Origin: Nocardiopsis endophytica
Lineage (GTDB): Bacteria; Actinomycetota; Actinomycetes; Streptosporangiales; Streptosporangiaceae
NCBI RefSeq assembly: GCF_027706725.1
Contig: NZ_JAQFWQ010000016.1
Location: 21,867-85,866, forward strand
Length of the DNA: 64,000 nucleotides
Direction of reading: 5' to 3'
Shown one piece after another: positions 1-8,316 of this stretch; position 1 is the first letter of the stretch; the number at the start of each line of letters is the position of its first letter. Position numbers and translations under genes: made by a program. A model generated the notes under the pieces. That model saw only the letters and a list, made by a program, of their open reading frames with translations. It made no database searches and was not told where the DNA came from.

Positions 1-351
1 AAGCACGCGCTGCTCGGGCTGGTGCGGTCGATCGCGCGCGACCACGGGCACCGCGTGCGGGCCAACGCCGTGTGCCCCGGCTGGGTCCGCACGCCGATGG
101 CCGACGAGGAGATGCGCGTGCTCGTCGAAGGCGGCGGCGCGGCCGACGTCGAGGCCGCCTACGCCACGGTGACGCGCGACGTGCCGCTCCGGCGGCCCGC
201 CGCCCCGGAGGAGATCGCCGGGGTGGTGGCGTTCCTGCTCGGGCCCGACGCCGCCTACGTCCAAGGCGCGACCCTCGTGGTCGACGGCGGCGCGCACATC
301 GTCGACGTGCCGACCCTGGCGTTCGACGGAAAGGCGGGGGACGCACCGTGA
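1..351 (+). CDS. Short-chain dehydrogenase/reductase (SDR), C-terminal part, truncated by window edge
   Basis: Only the last 116 residues are present. The first codon is a Lys followed by HALLGL, which fits the Lys of the SDR YxxxK catalytic motif, so the Rossmann fold and catalytic Tyr lie upstream of the window. Visible SDR landmarks are RANAVCPGWVRTPM (the NxVxPG region after the active site) and the C-terminal GATLVVDGGAH signature. Such enzymes are cytoplasmic NAD(P)-dependent oxidoreductases. The stop overlaps the next SDR start (GTGA, 4 nt), so the two are translationally coupled and probably act in one pathway with the following aldehyde dehydrogenase. Substrate unknown. Confidence 0.9.
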   Translation, partial: KHALLGLVRSIARDHGHRVRANAVCPGWVRTPMADEEMRVLVEGGGAADVEAAYATVTRDVPLRRPAAPEEIAGVVAFLLGPDAAYVQGATLVVDGGAHIVDVPTLAFDGKAGDAP

Positions 352-1130
352 CCACCGCTCCCCCGGACCCCGGCGGCCTCAGCGGCCTGGTCGTCCTCGT
401 CACGGGCGCCGCGAGCGGCATCGGCGCCGCGGTCGCCGCACTGGCGGCGGAGCGGGGCGCGACGCCCGTGCTGCTGGACCGGGACCGCGACGGCGTCCAG
501 GAGCGGGTGGACGCCCTGCCCGCGCACGGACCCCCGGGCGGCCCGGCCCTGGCCCTCGCCGCGGACGTCACGGACGAGGCGTCGGTGCGCTCGGCCGTCG
601 GGGCGGCGCTCCACCGCCTCGGCCGCATCGACACCGTCGTCACCTGCGCCGGGGTGTCCGGGCCCGTCGGCAGCCGCCTGGAGGAGGTCGCCCTCACCGA
701 CTGGCAGCGGGTCTTCGCCGTGAACGTCACGGGCGCCTACCTGACGCTGAAGCACACCCTCGCGTCCCAGCGCCGCTCCCCGCACGGGGCGGCGGTCCTG
801 GTCGCCAGCGACTCGGCGCTCGTGGCCGCCCCGGGGATGGTCCCGTACTGCGCGTCGAAGGCCGCCGTGGTGCAGTTGGCGCGGGCGCTGTCGGTGGAGA
901 CGGCCGACGAGGTGCGCGTCAACGCCGTCTGCCCGTCCGTGGTCGACACCCCGATGAGCCGGGGCGACCTGCAGGTCCCGGACTTCACCGGCGCCGGATA
1001 CCCCGTCCACCGGCCCGAGGACGTCGCCGAGCACGTGCTGTTCCTCGCCTCCCCGCGGGCCGCGGGGATCCATGGGGCGGCGGTGACCCTGGACTTCGGC
1101 TACTCGGCGCGGTCGGCCTTCCCCGCGTGA
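348..1130 (+). CDS. Short-chain dehydrogenase/reductase (SDR)
   Basis: 260 aa classical SDR. The N-terminal nucleotide-binding motif TGAASGIG lies at about residues 19-26, the AG motif occurs as TCAGVSG near residue 100, and the catalytic set is Ser in VASDSA, then Tyr and Lys in PYCASKAA near residue 170. NAVCPSVVDTPM follows as in the preceding SDR, and the C terminus has GAAVTLDFG. I start at GTG 348, which overlaps the upstream stop; reading open upstream of it is out-of-frame shadow of the first SDR. The tandem SDR pair followed by an aldehyde dehydrogenase suggests stepwise alcohol/aldehyde oxidation. Substrate cannot be read from sequence. Confidence 0.92.
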   Translation: MTTAPPDPGGLSGLVVLVTGAASGIGAAVAALAAERGATPVLLDRDRDGVQERVDALPAHGPPGGPALALAADVTDEASVRSAVGAALHRLGRIDTVVTCAGVSGPVGSRLEEVALTDWQRVFAVNVTGAYLTLKHTLASQRRSPHGAAVLVASDSALVAAPGMVPYCASKAAVVQLARALSVETADEVRVNAVCPSVVDTPMSRGDLQVPDFTGAGYPVHRPEDVAEHVLFLASPRAAGIHGAAVTLDFGYSARSAFPA

Positions 1131-1248
1131 GCCGTGCACGTTCGCGCGCCCGCCGTGCACGGACACACAAGCCCGCCCGGCCGGCCGGAGCCGAGAATCG
1201 ACCCCGCGTCGTGGACGACACAGAGGCGGACGACACAGAGGTGAGGAC

Positions 1249-2655
1249 ATGGAGAGCTACGAGAACCTGCTGGCCGCCGTGGCGGCGCCGGAGGGCGGCC
1301 GGCCGGTGGCCGACCCCGCCACCGGCGAGGAGATCGGCCGCGCCCCCGAGCACGGCGCCGAGGACCTCGAACGGGCCGTCGCGGCCGCCCGGGCGGCCCA
1401 GCCCGCTTGGGAGGCGCTCGGCCACGAGGAGCGCTCCCGGCTGCTGAACGCCGCGGCCGACGCCGTCGACCGGTCGGCCGAGGCGCTTGCCCTCCTCATC
1501 TCCCGCGAGCAGGGCAAGCCGCTCAACGGCCCGGGCAGCCGCTTCGAGGCGGGCGGGGTCGCGGCCTGGCTCCGCGCCGCCGCCGCCACCCCGCTGGCCC
1601 CCGAGCGGGTGCTCGACGACGAATCCGGCCAGGCGACGCTCACCTACCGCGCCGCGGGCCTGGTGGGCGCCATCGGGCCCTGGAACTGGCCGGCGCTCAT
1701 CGCGTCCTGGCAGTTCGGGCCGGCGCTGCGGATGGGCAACGCCGTGGTGATGAAGCCGTCCGAGGACACGCCGCTCACGGTGCTCGCGCTCGCCGCGATC
1801 GTGAACCGGGTGCTCCCCGAGGGCGTGCTGACGGTGCTGTCCGGGGACGGCGGCCTCGGTGCCGCGCTCGCGGCGCACCCGGCGTTCGACAAGATCATGT
1901 TCACCGGCTCGACGCGCACCGGGAAGGCGATCGCCGCGTCGAGCGCGGGCAACCTGCCGCGCCTCACGCTCGAACTCGGCGGCAACGACCCGGGGATCGT
2001 GCTGCCCGACGCCGATCCGGCCGCCATCGCCGAGGACCTCTTCTGGGGCGCCTTCATCAACACCGGGCAGACGTGCGCGGCGCTCAAGCGCCTGTACGTG
2101 CACGAGTCCGTCCACGACGGCGTCGTCGAGGCGCTGGCCGAGGTGGCGGCCCGGATGCCGATGGGGCCGGGGGTCGAGGAGGAGAGCATGCTCGGGCCGC
2201 TCACGACCGCCGAGCAGTTCCGGATCGTCGACGGCCTCGTCGAGCAGGCCAGGGCCGCGGGCGGGCGCCTGGTCACGGGGGGCGACCCCGACCGGGGGGC
2301 GCCCGGCCGCTTCTACCCGGCGACGATCGTGACCGGCCTGCCCGCCGACGCCGGGCTCGTCGTGGAGGAGCAGTTCGGCCCGGCGCTGCCGGTCCTGCCC
2401 TACACCGACCTCGATGAGGCGGTCTCCCAGGCCAACGCCCTCGACGTCGGGCTGGGCGCGTCGGTCTGGTCGGGCGACGTCGAGCGGGCCAAGCGGGTCG
2501 CGGCGCGCATCGAGGCCGGCACGGTCTGGATCAACAAGCACGGGACCCTGCACCCGATGGTGCCGTTCGGTGGTGTCAAGGGGTCCGGCTACGGCCTGGA
2601 GTTCGGTGTGGAGGGGCTCAAGGCCGTAGCCGTCCCGCAGGTCATCGCGGCCTGA
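1249..2655 (+). CDS. NAD(P)-dependent aldehyde dehydrogenase
   Basis: 468 aa, normal length for the ALDH superfamily, which oxidises aldehydes to carboxylic acids. Visible motifs: GPWNWPA (substrate/cofactor pocket, about residue 143), MKPSEDTPL, FTGSTRTGKAI (NAD-binding turn), LELGGNDP with the general-base Glu, and NTGQTCAALKR with the catalytic Cys near residue 280. The C terminus has the usual PFGGVKGSGYG. It lies 118 nt after the SDR pair, same strand, and ends 41 nt before the convergent copper amine oxidase stop. The amine oxidase product is an aldehyde, so this enzyme is a plausible next step (inference). The ATG is preceded by GAGGTGAGGAC. Confidence 0.93.
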   Translation: MESYENLLAAVAAPEGGRPVADPATGEEIGRAPEHGAEDLERAVAAARAAQPAWEALGHEERSRLLNAAADAVDRSAEALALLISREQGKPLNGPGSRFEAGGVAAWLRAAAATPLAPERVLDDESGQATLTYRAAGLVGAIGPWNWPALIASWQFGPALRMGNAVVMKPSEDTPLTVLALAAIVNRVLPEGVLTVLSGDGGLGAALAAHPAFDKIMFTGSTRTGKAIAASSAGNLPRLTLELGGNDPGIVLPDADPAAIAEDLFWGAFINTGQTCAALKRLYVHESVHDGVVEALAEVAARMPMGPGVEEESMLGPLTTAEQFRIVDGLVEQARAAGGRLVTGGDPDRGAPGRFYPATIVTGLPADAGLVVEEQFGPALPVLPYTDLDEAVSQANALDVGLGASVWSGDVERAKRVAARIEAGTVWINKHGTLHPMVPFGGVKGSGYGLEFGVEGLKAVAVPQVIAA

Positions 2656-2696
2656 TGGCCGCGGCGCGTCCGGTGCGCGCGGGGGCGCGCGCCCGG

Positions 2697-4682
2697 TCAG
2701 TGGCAGCACTCGCCGCCGGACCCGCCGGACCCGCCGTGCCCGCCCCCGCCGGGCGCGGCGCGGTCCGGGAGGTCGAGCGCCGGGTTCGCGTCGAGGAAGC
2801 CGTGCGGCTTGAGCCAGAACCCGGAGTAGTCGACGGGCATCACCGGCCAGTCCTCGGGCCGGGGGATGTGGGTGGGCCCGAACGTGTGCCAGAGGACGAT
2901 GTCGGTACCGGTGAGCGGGCGGTCGGCCTGCACCCACCGGCCGATGCCGTCCCCCGCGTGCTGGTTCGGGTAGTCGCCCGCCGGGAAGCGCTCCCGCGGG
3001 TCGTAGGCGGTCACCCACAGGTGGTGGCGGGCGAACGCGGCCCGCTCGCCCGCCGAGGAGCCCGGCCGGGCCATGAGCCGTGGGCCCGCCATCGGGGTGA
3101 GCTGGTAGGACGTGGGCCTGCCGACGGCGTTGCGCCGGTTGGCGCTGGTGACGTACCAGCGGCGCCCGGTCTCGCTGTCGGCGTCCCGGACGGCCTCCGA
3201 CTCGCGGGACAGCGGGACGCGCTCGTAGGTGAAGGCGTTGCCGTAGGGGTTCTCCGGCCCGGTCGGGATCGGGACGAGGTTCTCCTCCTCGACCGAGTTC
3301 TCCGGCCCGTCGACGGCCATGTCCAGCCGCGCGCAGAAGATGTGCTGGTGGACCGGGGCGATGATGCCGGGGGCGATCTCGGGGGCGTGCGGGTTCCGGG
3401 TCCCCGGCTCGGCGGCGCCGGCGAACACGATGCCGGTCGCCTTGGTCTCCATCTGGATCGAGCCGTCGAGGTAGAAGTACCAGAAGAACCCGTAGTCGTA
3501 GTTGCCGACGGTGGCGAAGTAGGAGATCACGAGGCGGCGGGAGCGCCGCACCTGGGAGGCCTCGCCCGGCTCCGTGTGCTTCCAGAGGACGCCGTAGTCC
3601 TCCTCGTGCATGCACACGGCGTGCGGGATGGGCATCGGGTGGCCGTGGTCGTCGGCCACCACGGCGTCGAAGTAGGTGATCTCGCCGAGGCAGTCGCAGC
3701 CCAGCTCGAGGGAGTTGGCGTTCTTGCCGAGGGAGTACTCGCCCGCGTCGAAGTAGCTGATCCAGTAGCGGGTGGGCGCCGTGTCGCCGTACGGGACGAC
3801 CATCTCGGGGACGGATGCCCGGTGGAGGACGGGGCGGTCCTCCTCGCCGTCGCGGAAGGCGACCTGGTTGAGGACCAGGCCCTCCTGGGCGTTGAAGCCG
3901 ACCCGCAGGGACCAGTTCTCCCAGCGGACGAAGGTGCCGTCCACGGTGAAGGAGGGGCCCTCGGGCTGGGTGATCTCCAGCGGCTTGAGCGTGGTGCGGG
4001 CCGGTCCGGTGTGCTCAGGGGTGTAGTTCCACTCCTCCATCGGCACGGGGACGTCGCCGTCGTCCTCCAGGCGCACCACCTCTCCCGCGGTCAGGTCCAC
4101 GTGCGCGATCAGCCCTTCGACGGGGTGCGCCCAGGGGTTGTCGCCGGCGTGGCGCCGGTGGAAGGTCAGCGACCGGATCATGCGCCGTCCCGTCTCGCCC
4201 TCCCGGGGGAAGTGGCCGGGCGCGAGCGGGGCGACGAAGGTGTGGGCCGTGTCGGTGATGCCGCGGCGCGCCATGGCCTCCTGCCACCGGGGGTCCGCCT
4301 TGACGATCTCGGCGGTGCGGCCGTACTCCTCCATCAGGTAGGGGGGCTGCCCGTAGGGGTGCTCCTCCGTGGCCACCTCCCGCCAGGAGGTGACCGTTCC
4401 GGCGGTGACGGACACGACGGCCTCGCTGACGCGTCCCGTGGCCGTGTCCAGCAGGGTGGCCAGGACGCTGCGGTCGAAGTCGTCCGCGCCGGGGTCCGGG
4501 ACGGCCCGCTTGTCCGGCTCGACGGGCAACAGGCGCGGGAACCGGGTCGTCTCACCGACCCTGCCGTCGCGGACGAGGATGTCCCGGGCGGCGGTGATCT
4601 CCTCGGCCGTCAGCATGTCGAGCGGGTGCGTCACGCCGAAGGACGACGGCCGGGTGCCGCGGGGGGTGGTATCCGTCGTCAC
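2697..4682 (-). CDS. Copper-containing primary amine oxidase (TPQ enzyme)
   Basis: 661 aa, usual length for bacterial copper amine oxidases, which convert primary amines plus O2 to aldehyde, NH3 and H2O2. The topaquinone precursor Tyr is in VGNYDYGF, the catalytic-base Asp in SYFDAGEYSLG, two Cu-ligand His in HQHIF, and the third His region is THIPRPEDWPVMPVD. I chose GTG 4682 because AGGAGG lies about 5 nt upstream; the frame remains open further up but without family similarity. The C terminus ends in a Gly/His-rich tail finishing ECCH, not part of the fold. Divergent from the AraC regulator at 4904, with 221 nt between, suggesting direct control. Confidence 0.95.
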   Translation of the reverse strand: MTTDTTPRGTRPSSFGVTHPLDMLTAEEITAARDILVRDGRVGETTRFPRLLPVEPDKRAVPDPGADDFDRSVLATLLDTATGRVSEAVVSVTAGTVTSWREVATEEHPYGQPPYLMEEYGRTAEIVKADPRWQEAMARRGITDTAHTFVAPLAPGHFPREGETGRRMIRSLTFHRRHAGDNPWAHPVEGLIAHVDLTAGEVVRLEDDGDVPVPMEEWNYTPEHTGPARTTLKPLEITQPEGPSFTVDGTFVRWENWSLRVGFNAQEGLVLNQVAFRDGEEDRPVLHRASVPEMVVPYGDTAPTRYWISYFDAGEYSLGKNANSLELGCDCLGEITYFDAVVADDHGHPMPIPHAVCMHEEDYGVLWKHTEPGEASQVRRSRRLVISYFATVGNYDYGFFWYFYLDGSIQMETKATGIVFAGAAEPGTRNPHAPEIAPGIIAPVHQHIFCARLDMAVDGPENSVEEENLVPIPTGPENPYGNAFTYERVPLSRESEAVRDADSETGRRWYVTSANRRNAVGRPTSYQLTPMAGPRLMARPGSSAGERAAFARHHLWVTAYDPRERFPAGDYPNQHAGDGIGRWVQADRPLTGTDIVLWHTFGPTHIPRPEDWPVMPVDYSGFWLKPHGFLDANPALDLPDRAAPGGGGHGGSGGSGGECCH

Positions 4683-4903
4683 CGATCCTCCTTGTGCGGA
4701 TGTTCCAGTGGTCGCGAGTGCGGGCATCAACGTAACCGCCCGCGCGGGGCGCCGTCCGCCCCCTCGCCCGATCGGCCACGGATCGTCAAGCGCTCTGCGC
4801 GCTCGGACAACCGGCACCGGCGCCGCGCCGGGACCCCTCGAGAACGGCGGCAGATCGTATACGGTTACCCCCATCCGCCACCCCCCGCGGGGAAGGACGA
4901 GCG

Positions 4904-5872
4904 ATGAGCCACGCGATCGACACGCCGAACGCCCCCTTCGCCCTCGACGCCTGGAGAGCCGCGGTCGCGCACACCGTCGTGCCGCTGAGGATCGACGAGC
5001 TCGGCGGCGTCGCCTTCCACGGCCACCTCGCGCGGACCGTGGTCGGGAACGTCTCCCTGTTCGAGATCGCGGCGACACCGCACGTCGTGCGGCGGACCCC
5101 CGAGCTCATCTCCGACTGCGACGGCCAGTTCTACAAGCTGAGCCTGCAGCTGGCCGGTTCCGCGGTCCTGGAGCAGGACGGCCGCTCGGTGGGACTGCAC
5201 CCCGGCGACCTGGCCATCTATGACACGCACCGGCCCTACACGCTGACGTTCCCCGAGCGCAACCAGGCCATGGTGATCATGTTCCCGCACGAGCTCGTGG
5301 ACCTGCCTCGGGACGAGGTCGCCCGGGTCACCGCCACGCGCTTCCCCAGGGGGACGGGCCTGGGCCGGGTGATCAACCCGTTCTTCGTCGAGCTCGGCAG
5401 GAACATGGACCAGCTGTCCGGGAGCCATGCCTCACGGCTGGTCCATTCGGCGCTCGACCTGCTCGTCACCATGCTGTCGCAGGAACTGCACCGCCGCCGG
5501 GGGCCCGGGGCGAACCCGGCCCGGAGCCTAGCGCGGGAGGTGCGCGAGTACATCCTGGAGCACCTCGGCGAGCACGACCTCACGCCGTCGTCCATCGCCC
5601 GCGCCCACTACATCTCGACGCGGCACCTGTACACGATCTTCTCGGCGGAGGGGCAGACGGTGTCGATGTGGATCCGGTCGCGGCGCCTCGAACACATCCG
5701 CCGCGACCTCGCCGACCCGCTGTTCGCCGACCGCCCCGTCTCGTGGGTGGCGGCCCGCTGGGGCCTCCACGACGCCGCGCATTTCAGCCGGCTGTTCAAG
5801 GCGGAGTTCAGGGAGTCCCCCACCGCCTACCGGGAGCGGCTGCTCGATGAGCACGGCCGCTGGGCCCTCTGA
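4904..5872 (+). CDS. AraC-family transcriptional regulator
   Basis: 322 aa. Residues ~30-200 form a cupin-like AraC_binding_2 sensor domain (LSLQLAGSAVLEQDGR, LHPGDLAIYDTHRPY). Residues ~215-315 are a double HTH AraC domain (EYILEHLGEHDLTPSSIARAH..., then VSWVAARWGLHDAAHFSRLFKAEF). This architecture is that of the NphR/FeaR-type activators; FeaR controls the amine oxidase TynA in E. coli. It reads away from the copper amine oxidase, so the shared 221-nt region is the likely target; I did not identify its binding sites. The ATG follows GGGGAAGGACGAGCG, a good ribosome site. Confidence 0.92.
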   Translation: MSHAIDTPNAPFALDAWRAAVAHTVVPLRIDELGGVAFHGHLARTVVGNVSLFEIAATPHVVRRTPELISDCDGQFYKLSLQLAGSAVLEQDGRSVGLHPGDLAIYDTHRPYTLTFPERNQAMVIMFPHELVDLPRDEVARVTATRFPRGTGLGRVINPFFVELGRNMDQLSGSHASRLVHSALDLLVTMLSQELHRRRGPGANPARSLAREVREYILEHLGEHDLTPSSIARAHYISTRHLYTIFSAEGQTVSMWIRSRRLEHIRRDLADPLFADRPVSWVAARWGLHDAAHFSRLFKAEFRESPTAYRERLLDEHGRWAL

Positions 5873-5888
5873 GGGCTCATCGTCCAGG

Positions 5889-5961
5889 TGGAGCTATGGG
5901 GATTCGAACCCCAGACCTCCTCCATGCCATGGAGGCGCGCTACCAACTGCGCCATAGCCCC
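5889..5961 (-). tRNA. tRNA-Ala(GGC), copy 1
   Basis: A 73-nt cloverleaf reads on the minus strand. The acceptor stem GGGGCTA/TAGCTCC contains the G3-U70 wobble that identifies tRNA-Ala. The anticodon stem CCTCC/GGAGG closes loop ATGGCAT, giving anticodon GGC, and the T-arm has GTTCGAATC. CCA is not encoded. It is identical over all 73 nt to the copy at 8130-8202. Confidence 0.97.
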
Positions 5962-6052
5962 TGGTCGTCGCCCCTGCGTGCCGGTGTCGGCCTCGCCGCG
6001 GCGACACATCGACCTTACCGGATCAGCAGGAGTGCTCGCGCCGTTCCCCCGG

Positions 6053-6080
6053 CGTTCACCGCGTTCACCGTGTTCATCGC
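6053..6080. repeat. Three tandem 9-nt repeats upstream of the GroES-like gene
   Basis: Three near-identical 9-mers of the form GTTCAYCGN start at 6054, 6063 and 6072, ending about 80 nt before the GroES-like start. They match neither CIRCE nor the HAIR element of actinobacterial heat-shock genes as far as I can tell. They could be a regulator site or chance. Confidence 0.3.
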
Positions 6081-6162
6081 GGAGGCCCCCGCAATCCCGC
6101 GCCGGACATCGCACCCGGCCAATCGCTCCCGGTCACGGCTCGGGACCCAATAAGCTTGCAGG

Positions 6163-6483
6163 GTGCCCGATTCAAAGCTCGAAATCCAGATGCTCCACGA
6201 TCGCCTGCTCGTGCGGCTGCTCCCGGAGAAGGGGGAGCGCCGCAGCACCGGCGGGCTGGTCATCCCGGACACCGTGAAGATGGCGACCCGCCTCATGTGG
6301 GGCGAGGTCTGCGGCGCGGGCACCAGCGCCCGACACGTCAAGACCGGCGACCGGGTCCTGTTCAACCCGGAGGACCAGCTGGAGGTCGAACTCCAGGCCG
6401 AGCGGTACCTGGTCCTGCGCGAACGCGACATCCACGCCGTGGCCAACGAGTCCCCGCAGCAGGGCACCGGCCTGTACCTGTGA
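6163..6483 (+). CDS. Stand-alone GroES-family (Cpn10) co-chaperonin-like protein
   Basis: 106 aa; the Cpn10 fold is recognisable in HDRLLVRLLPEKGERRSTGG at residues ~11-30, the mobile-loop hydrophobic patch GGLVIPDT, then GEVCGAGTSARHVKTGDRVLFN and the C-terminal ERDIHAVAN. The GroEL-docking tripeptide (LVI) is retained, but the loop after it (VKMATRLMWGEV) differs from the usual EKPQ-type segment. There is no groEL beside it: it stands between tRNA-Ala copy 1 and a membrane protein on the other strand. Start is GTG 6163 with only a weak GCAGGG upstream. It may be an accessory GroES paralogue; role unknown. Confidence 0.85.
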   Translation: MPDSKLEIQMLHDRLLVRLLPEKGERRSTGGLVIPDTVKMATRLMWGEVCGAGTSARHVKTGDRVLFNPEDQLEVELQAERYLVLRERDIHAVANESPQQGTGLYL

Positions 6484-6527
6484 CCCCCTCCTGAGGGCGG
6501 GGGCCCGGACCGACGTGTGTCGGCGGG

Positions 6528-7310
6528 TCAGAAGTCGAAACCGTACTTCTCCCACGGCTCAGGACGATCCGACCGGTCCGAGCGCCCGTCGCCGTCGATC
6601 CCCCACGGGTCGCGCCTGTGGGGGCGTCGGTCCTTCCCGGACTTCCCTGGCCGCGGCCGCCCGGACCGGAGCCTCGGCCCGGCGAGCAGCACCATCGTCC
6701 CGAGCGACACCGCCCCCATCACCGACGGCGTCCACGGGTCCGTGGCACTGGCGGCCGGTTCGAACCGCAGGCGCCCCGTGGGGTCGTACGCCATGACGCG
6801 GGATTCCCCCTCCGAATAGCGGAGCACGGGCTCGCCGCCCTCTCCGCCAAACGCTCCGACACGACGCATGGAGACCTGCTCGCCCGCGCAATCCCATTCC
6901 ACCTCGTGGACGAACCGCTTCCGCCGCTCGCTGAAGGGGTCCTGCCGCACGACCCGCGTCTCGGCCGCGACCACCGTGCACCTGACCTCCTCGGTCAAGG
7001 AGTCGTAGGCCAGGACCCGGGCCGCCAGGACCACCGCCCAGAGCAGCACGAGCCCCGCGGCCGCACCCACGAACGACCCGGCGCACCCGGCACTCGCGCA
7101 GCGGCCCCAGGCCAGGGAGCAGCCGAACCCGACGAGCCACACCACGCAGAGCAAGAGGAAGCCGAGCCACTGCGGCAGGGCGAAATAGTGCACGAGCGCG
7201 AGGAAGAACGTCAGGCCCGCCACCGCCGCGAAGACCACGGTGGCGATCAGCAGCGTCCGGTCCCTCGGCTCCTCGTCGCTGTAGGGGTCGCGGCTTTGGG
7301 CGGTCGGCAT
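6528..7310 (-). CDS. DUF3592-like membrane protein
   Basis: 260 aa. A short polar N terminus is followed by three hydrophobic segments at about residues 21-43, 48-66 and 76-97. Next is a soluble region beginning LTEEVRCTVVAAETR and containing FVHEVEWDCAGEQVSM, resembling the extracytoplasmic domain of DUF3592 proteins, then a further hydrophobic segment near 190-205 and a basic/acidic tail. It ends 45 nt from the convergent GroES-like gene and lies just after its paralogue at 7315-7986 (4 nt gap), so the pair is one transcription unit. Function unknown. Similar features in both (WADEVRCTVVA versus LTEEVRCTVVA) indicate tandem duplication. Confidence 0.8.
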   Translation of the reverse strand: MPTAQSRDPYSDEEPRDRTLLIATVVFAAVAGLTFFLALVHYFALPQWLGFLLLCVVWLVGFGCSLAWGRCASAGCAGSFVGAAAGLVLLWAVVLAARVLAYDSLTEEVRCTVVAAETRVVRQDPFSERRKRFVHEVEWDCAGEQVSMRRVGAFGGEGGEPVLRYSEGESRVMAYDPTGRLRFEPAASATDPWTPSVMGAVSLGTMVLLAGPRLRSGRPRPGKSGKDRRPHRRDPWGIDGDGRSDRSDRPEPWEKYGFDF

Positions 7311-7314
7311 GCCC

Positions 7315-7986
7315 TCAGGCCTTGTCCATCCGGGTCCAGGCGGGGCGTCGCAGGTAGCCGCCGAGATACATCAGCACGCCGAGGGCCGCGACCCCGGTGA
7401 GGCCGGGCTTCCACAGGGCCAGGACCTTTCCGGCCCGTTCGAACGGCACGCGCCTTTCGGGGTCGTAGGCCATGTCGTAGCTCTCCCCTTTCTCAAGGGG
7501 AGAGTTCCCGGGCTTCGTCACCTTGACGTGTTCACCGCCGCACACCCACTCGACCTCATGGACGGCGCGCGACGCTCCGCCTCTGATCCTTCCGTTCCAT
7601 TTCCTTCCGGGGGCCTTGTAGGTCTCCTTCCACGAGCTCGTCGCCACCACCGTGCAACGGACCTCATCGGCCCAGGCGTGGTACACGACCGTCCTGGCGA
7701 GGAACAGCGACGCCCCGACCAGGACCAGCACTGCGACGAAGCCCGCGGCCATCCTCGTGAACCGCATCGATACCGCGTAGGCCCAGATCACGGCACAGCA
7801 GACCGCTGCGACCCAGGCCAGGCAGAGAAGGATGAAGCCGGCCGTGTACGACAGCAGGGTGTAGTCCAGCACCCCCGCCAGGAACATCAGCCCCGCCATA
7901 CCCCACACCAGCCGAGTCGCGACCGGAAGGGAGAACTCCTCCGGCTCCGGCGGGCGGTCGGGGCCCCGCTCCCAGTGGTTCGTCAC
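7315..7986 (-). CDS. DUF3592-like membrane protein, paralogue of the downstream gene
   Basis: 223 aa from GTG 7986 (VTNHWERGP). The frame is open upstream but would run through tRNA-Ala copy 2, so I reject those starts. It has hydrophobic segments at about residues 24-45, 47-66 and 71-92, then the extracytoplasmic region (ADEVRCTVVATSSW, AVHEVEWVCGGEHVKV, YDMAYDPERRVPFERAG) and a last hydrophobic segment near 195-212. The layout and motifs match the neighbour at 6528-7310. Four nt separate the genes, so they are co-transcribed. No known function. Confidence 0.75.
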   Translation of the reverse strand: MTNHWERGPDRPPEPEEFSLPVATRLVWGMAGLMFLAGVLDYTLLSYTAGFILLCLAWVAAVCCAVIWAYAVSMRFTRMAAGFVAVLVLVGASLFLARTVVYHAWADEVRCTVVATSSWKETYKAPGRKWNGRIRGGASRAVHEVEWVCGGEHVKVTKPGNSPLEKGESYDMAYDPERRVPFERAGKVLALWKPGLTGVAALGVLMYLGGYLRRPAWTRMDKA

Positions 7987-8082
7987 GGCACTGGGACGGC
8001 CCCGTCGTGGGAGCGGTTCCCCGTGCGGTGGCCGGGACCGGACGGAACCGTCGGGGAGGAAGAGGAACAGGGAGGGGAACGA

Positions 8083-8123
8083 CGAACGGCTCGGTGCGGA
8101 TGTGATCCGCACCGGGCCGTTCG
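8083..8123 (-). terminator. Terminator after tRNA-Ala copy 2
   Basis: A 19-bp stem (8083-8101 with 8105-8123), perfect except one G-U, with a 3-nt loop, begins 7 nt beyond the tRNA 3' end on the minus strand and is followed by a short T/C-rich run. It separates the tRNA from the DUF3592-like pair. Confidence 0.75.
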
Positions 8124-8129
8124 CTTCTG

Positions 8130-8202
8130 TGGAGCTATGGGGATTCGAACCCCAGACCTCCTCCATGCCATGGAGGCGCGCTACCAACTGCGCCATAGCC
8201 CC
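8130..8202 (-). tRNA. tRNA-Ala(GGC), copy 2
   Basis: Identical over 73 nt to the copy at 5889-5961: same G3-U70 acceptor stem, loop ATGGCAT with anticodon GGC, and GTTCGAATC T-loop, no encoded CCA. The surrounding sequence is not shared with copy 1, so only the tRNA itself is duplicated. Confidence 0.97.
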
Positions 8203-8316
8203 TCGGGTCCGGCGGGGGCGGGCCTGCCGCCCTGCCGACACCCTGAACGATAGCGGAATCCGCCGGATTAGTCGAAACGGATTCCGAACACGCCCCCTGG
8301 ACCTGCGGGGACGTGC

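Noticed and set aside
985..3615. Long minus-strand frame running across the aldehyde dehydrogenase and the amine oxidase gene
   Set aside because: It is out of phase with the amine oxidase and antisense to the dehydrogenase; no recognisable domain.
7987..8241. N-terminal extension of the second DUF3592-like gene
   Set aside because: It would read through tRNA-Ala copy 2 and its terminator.
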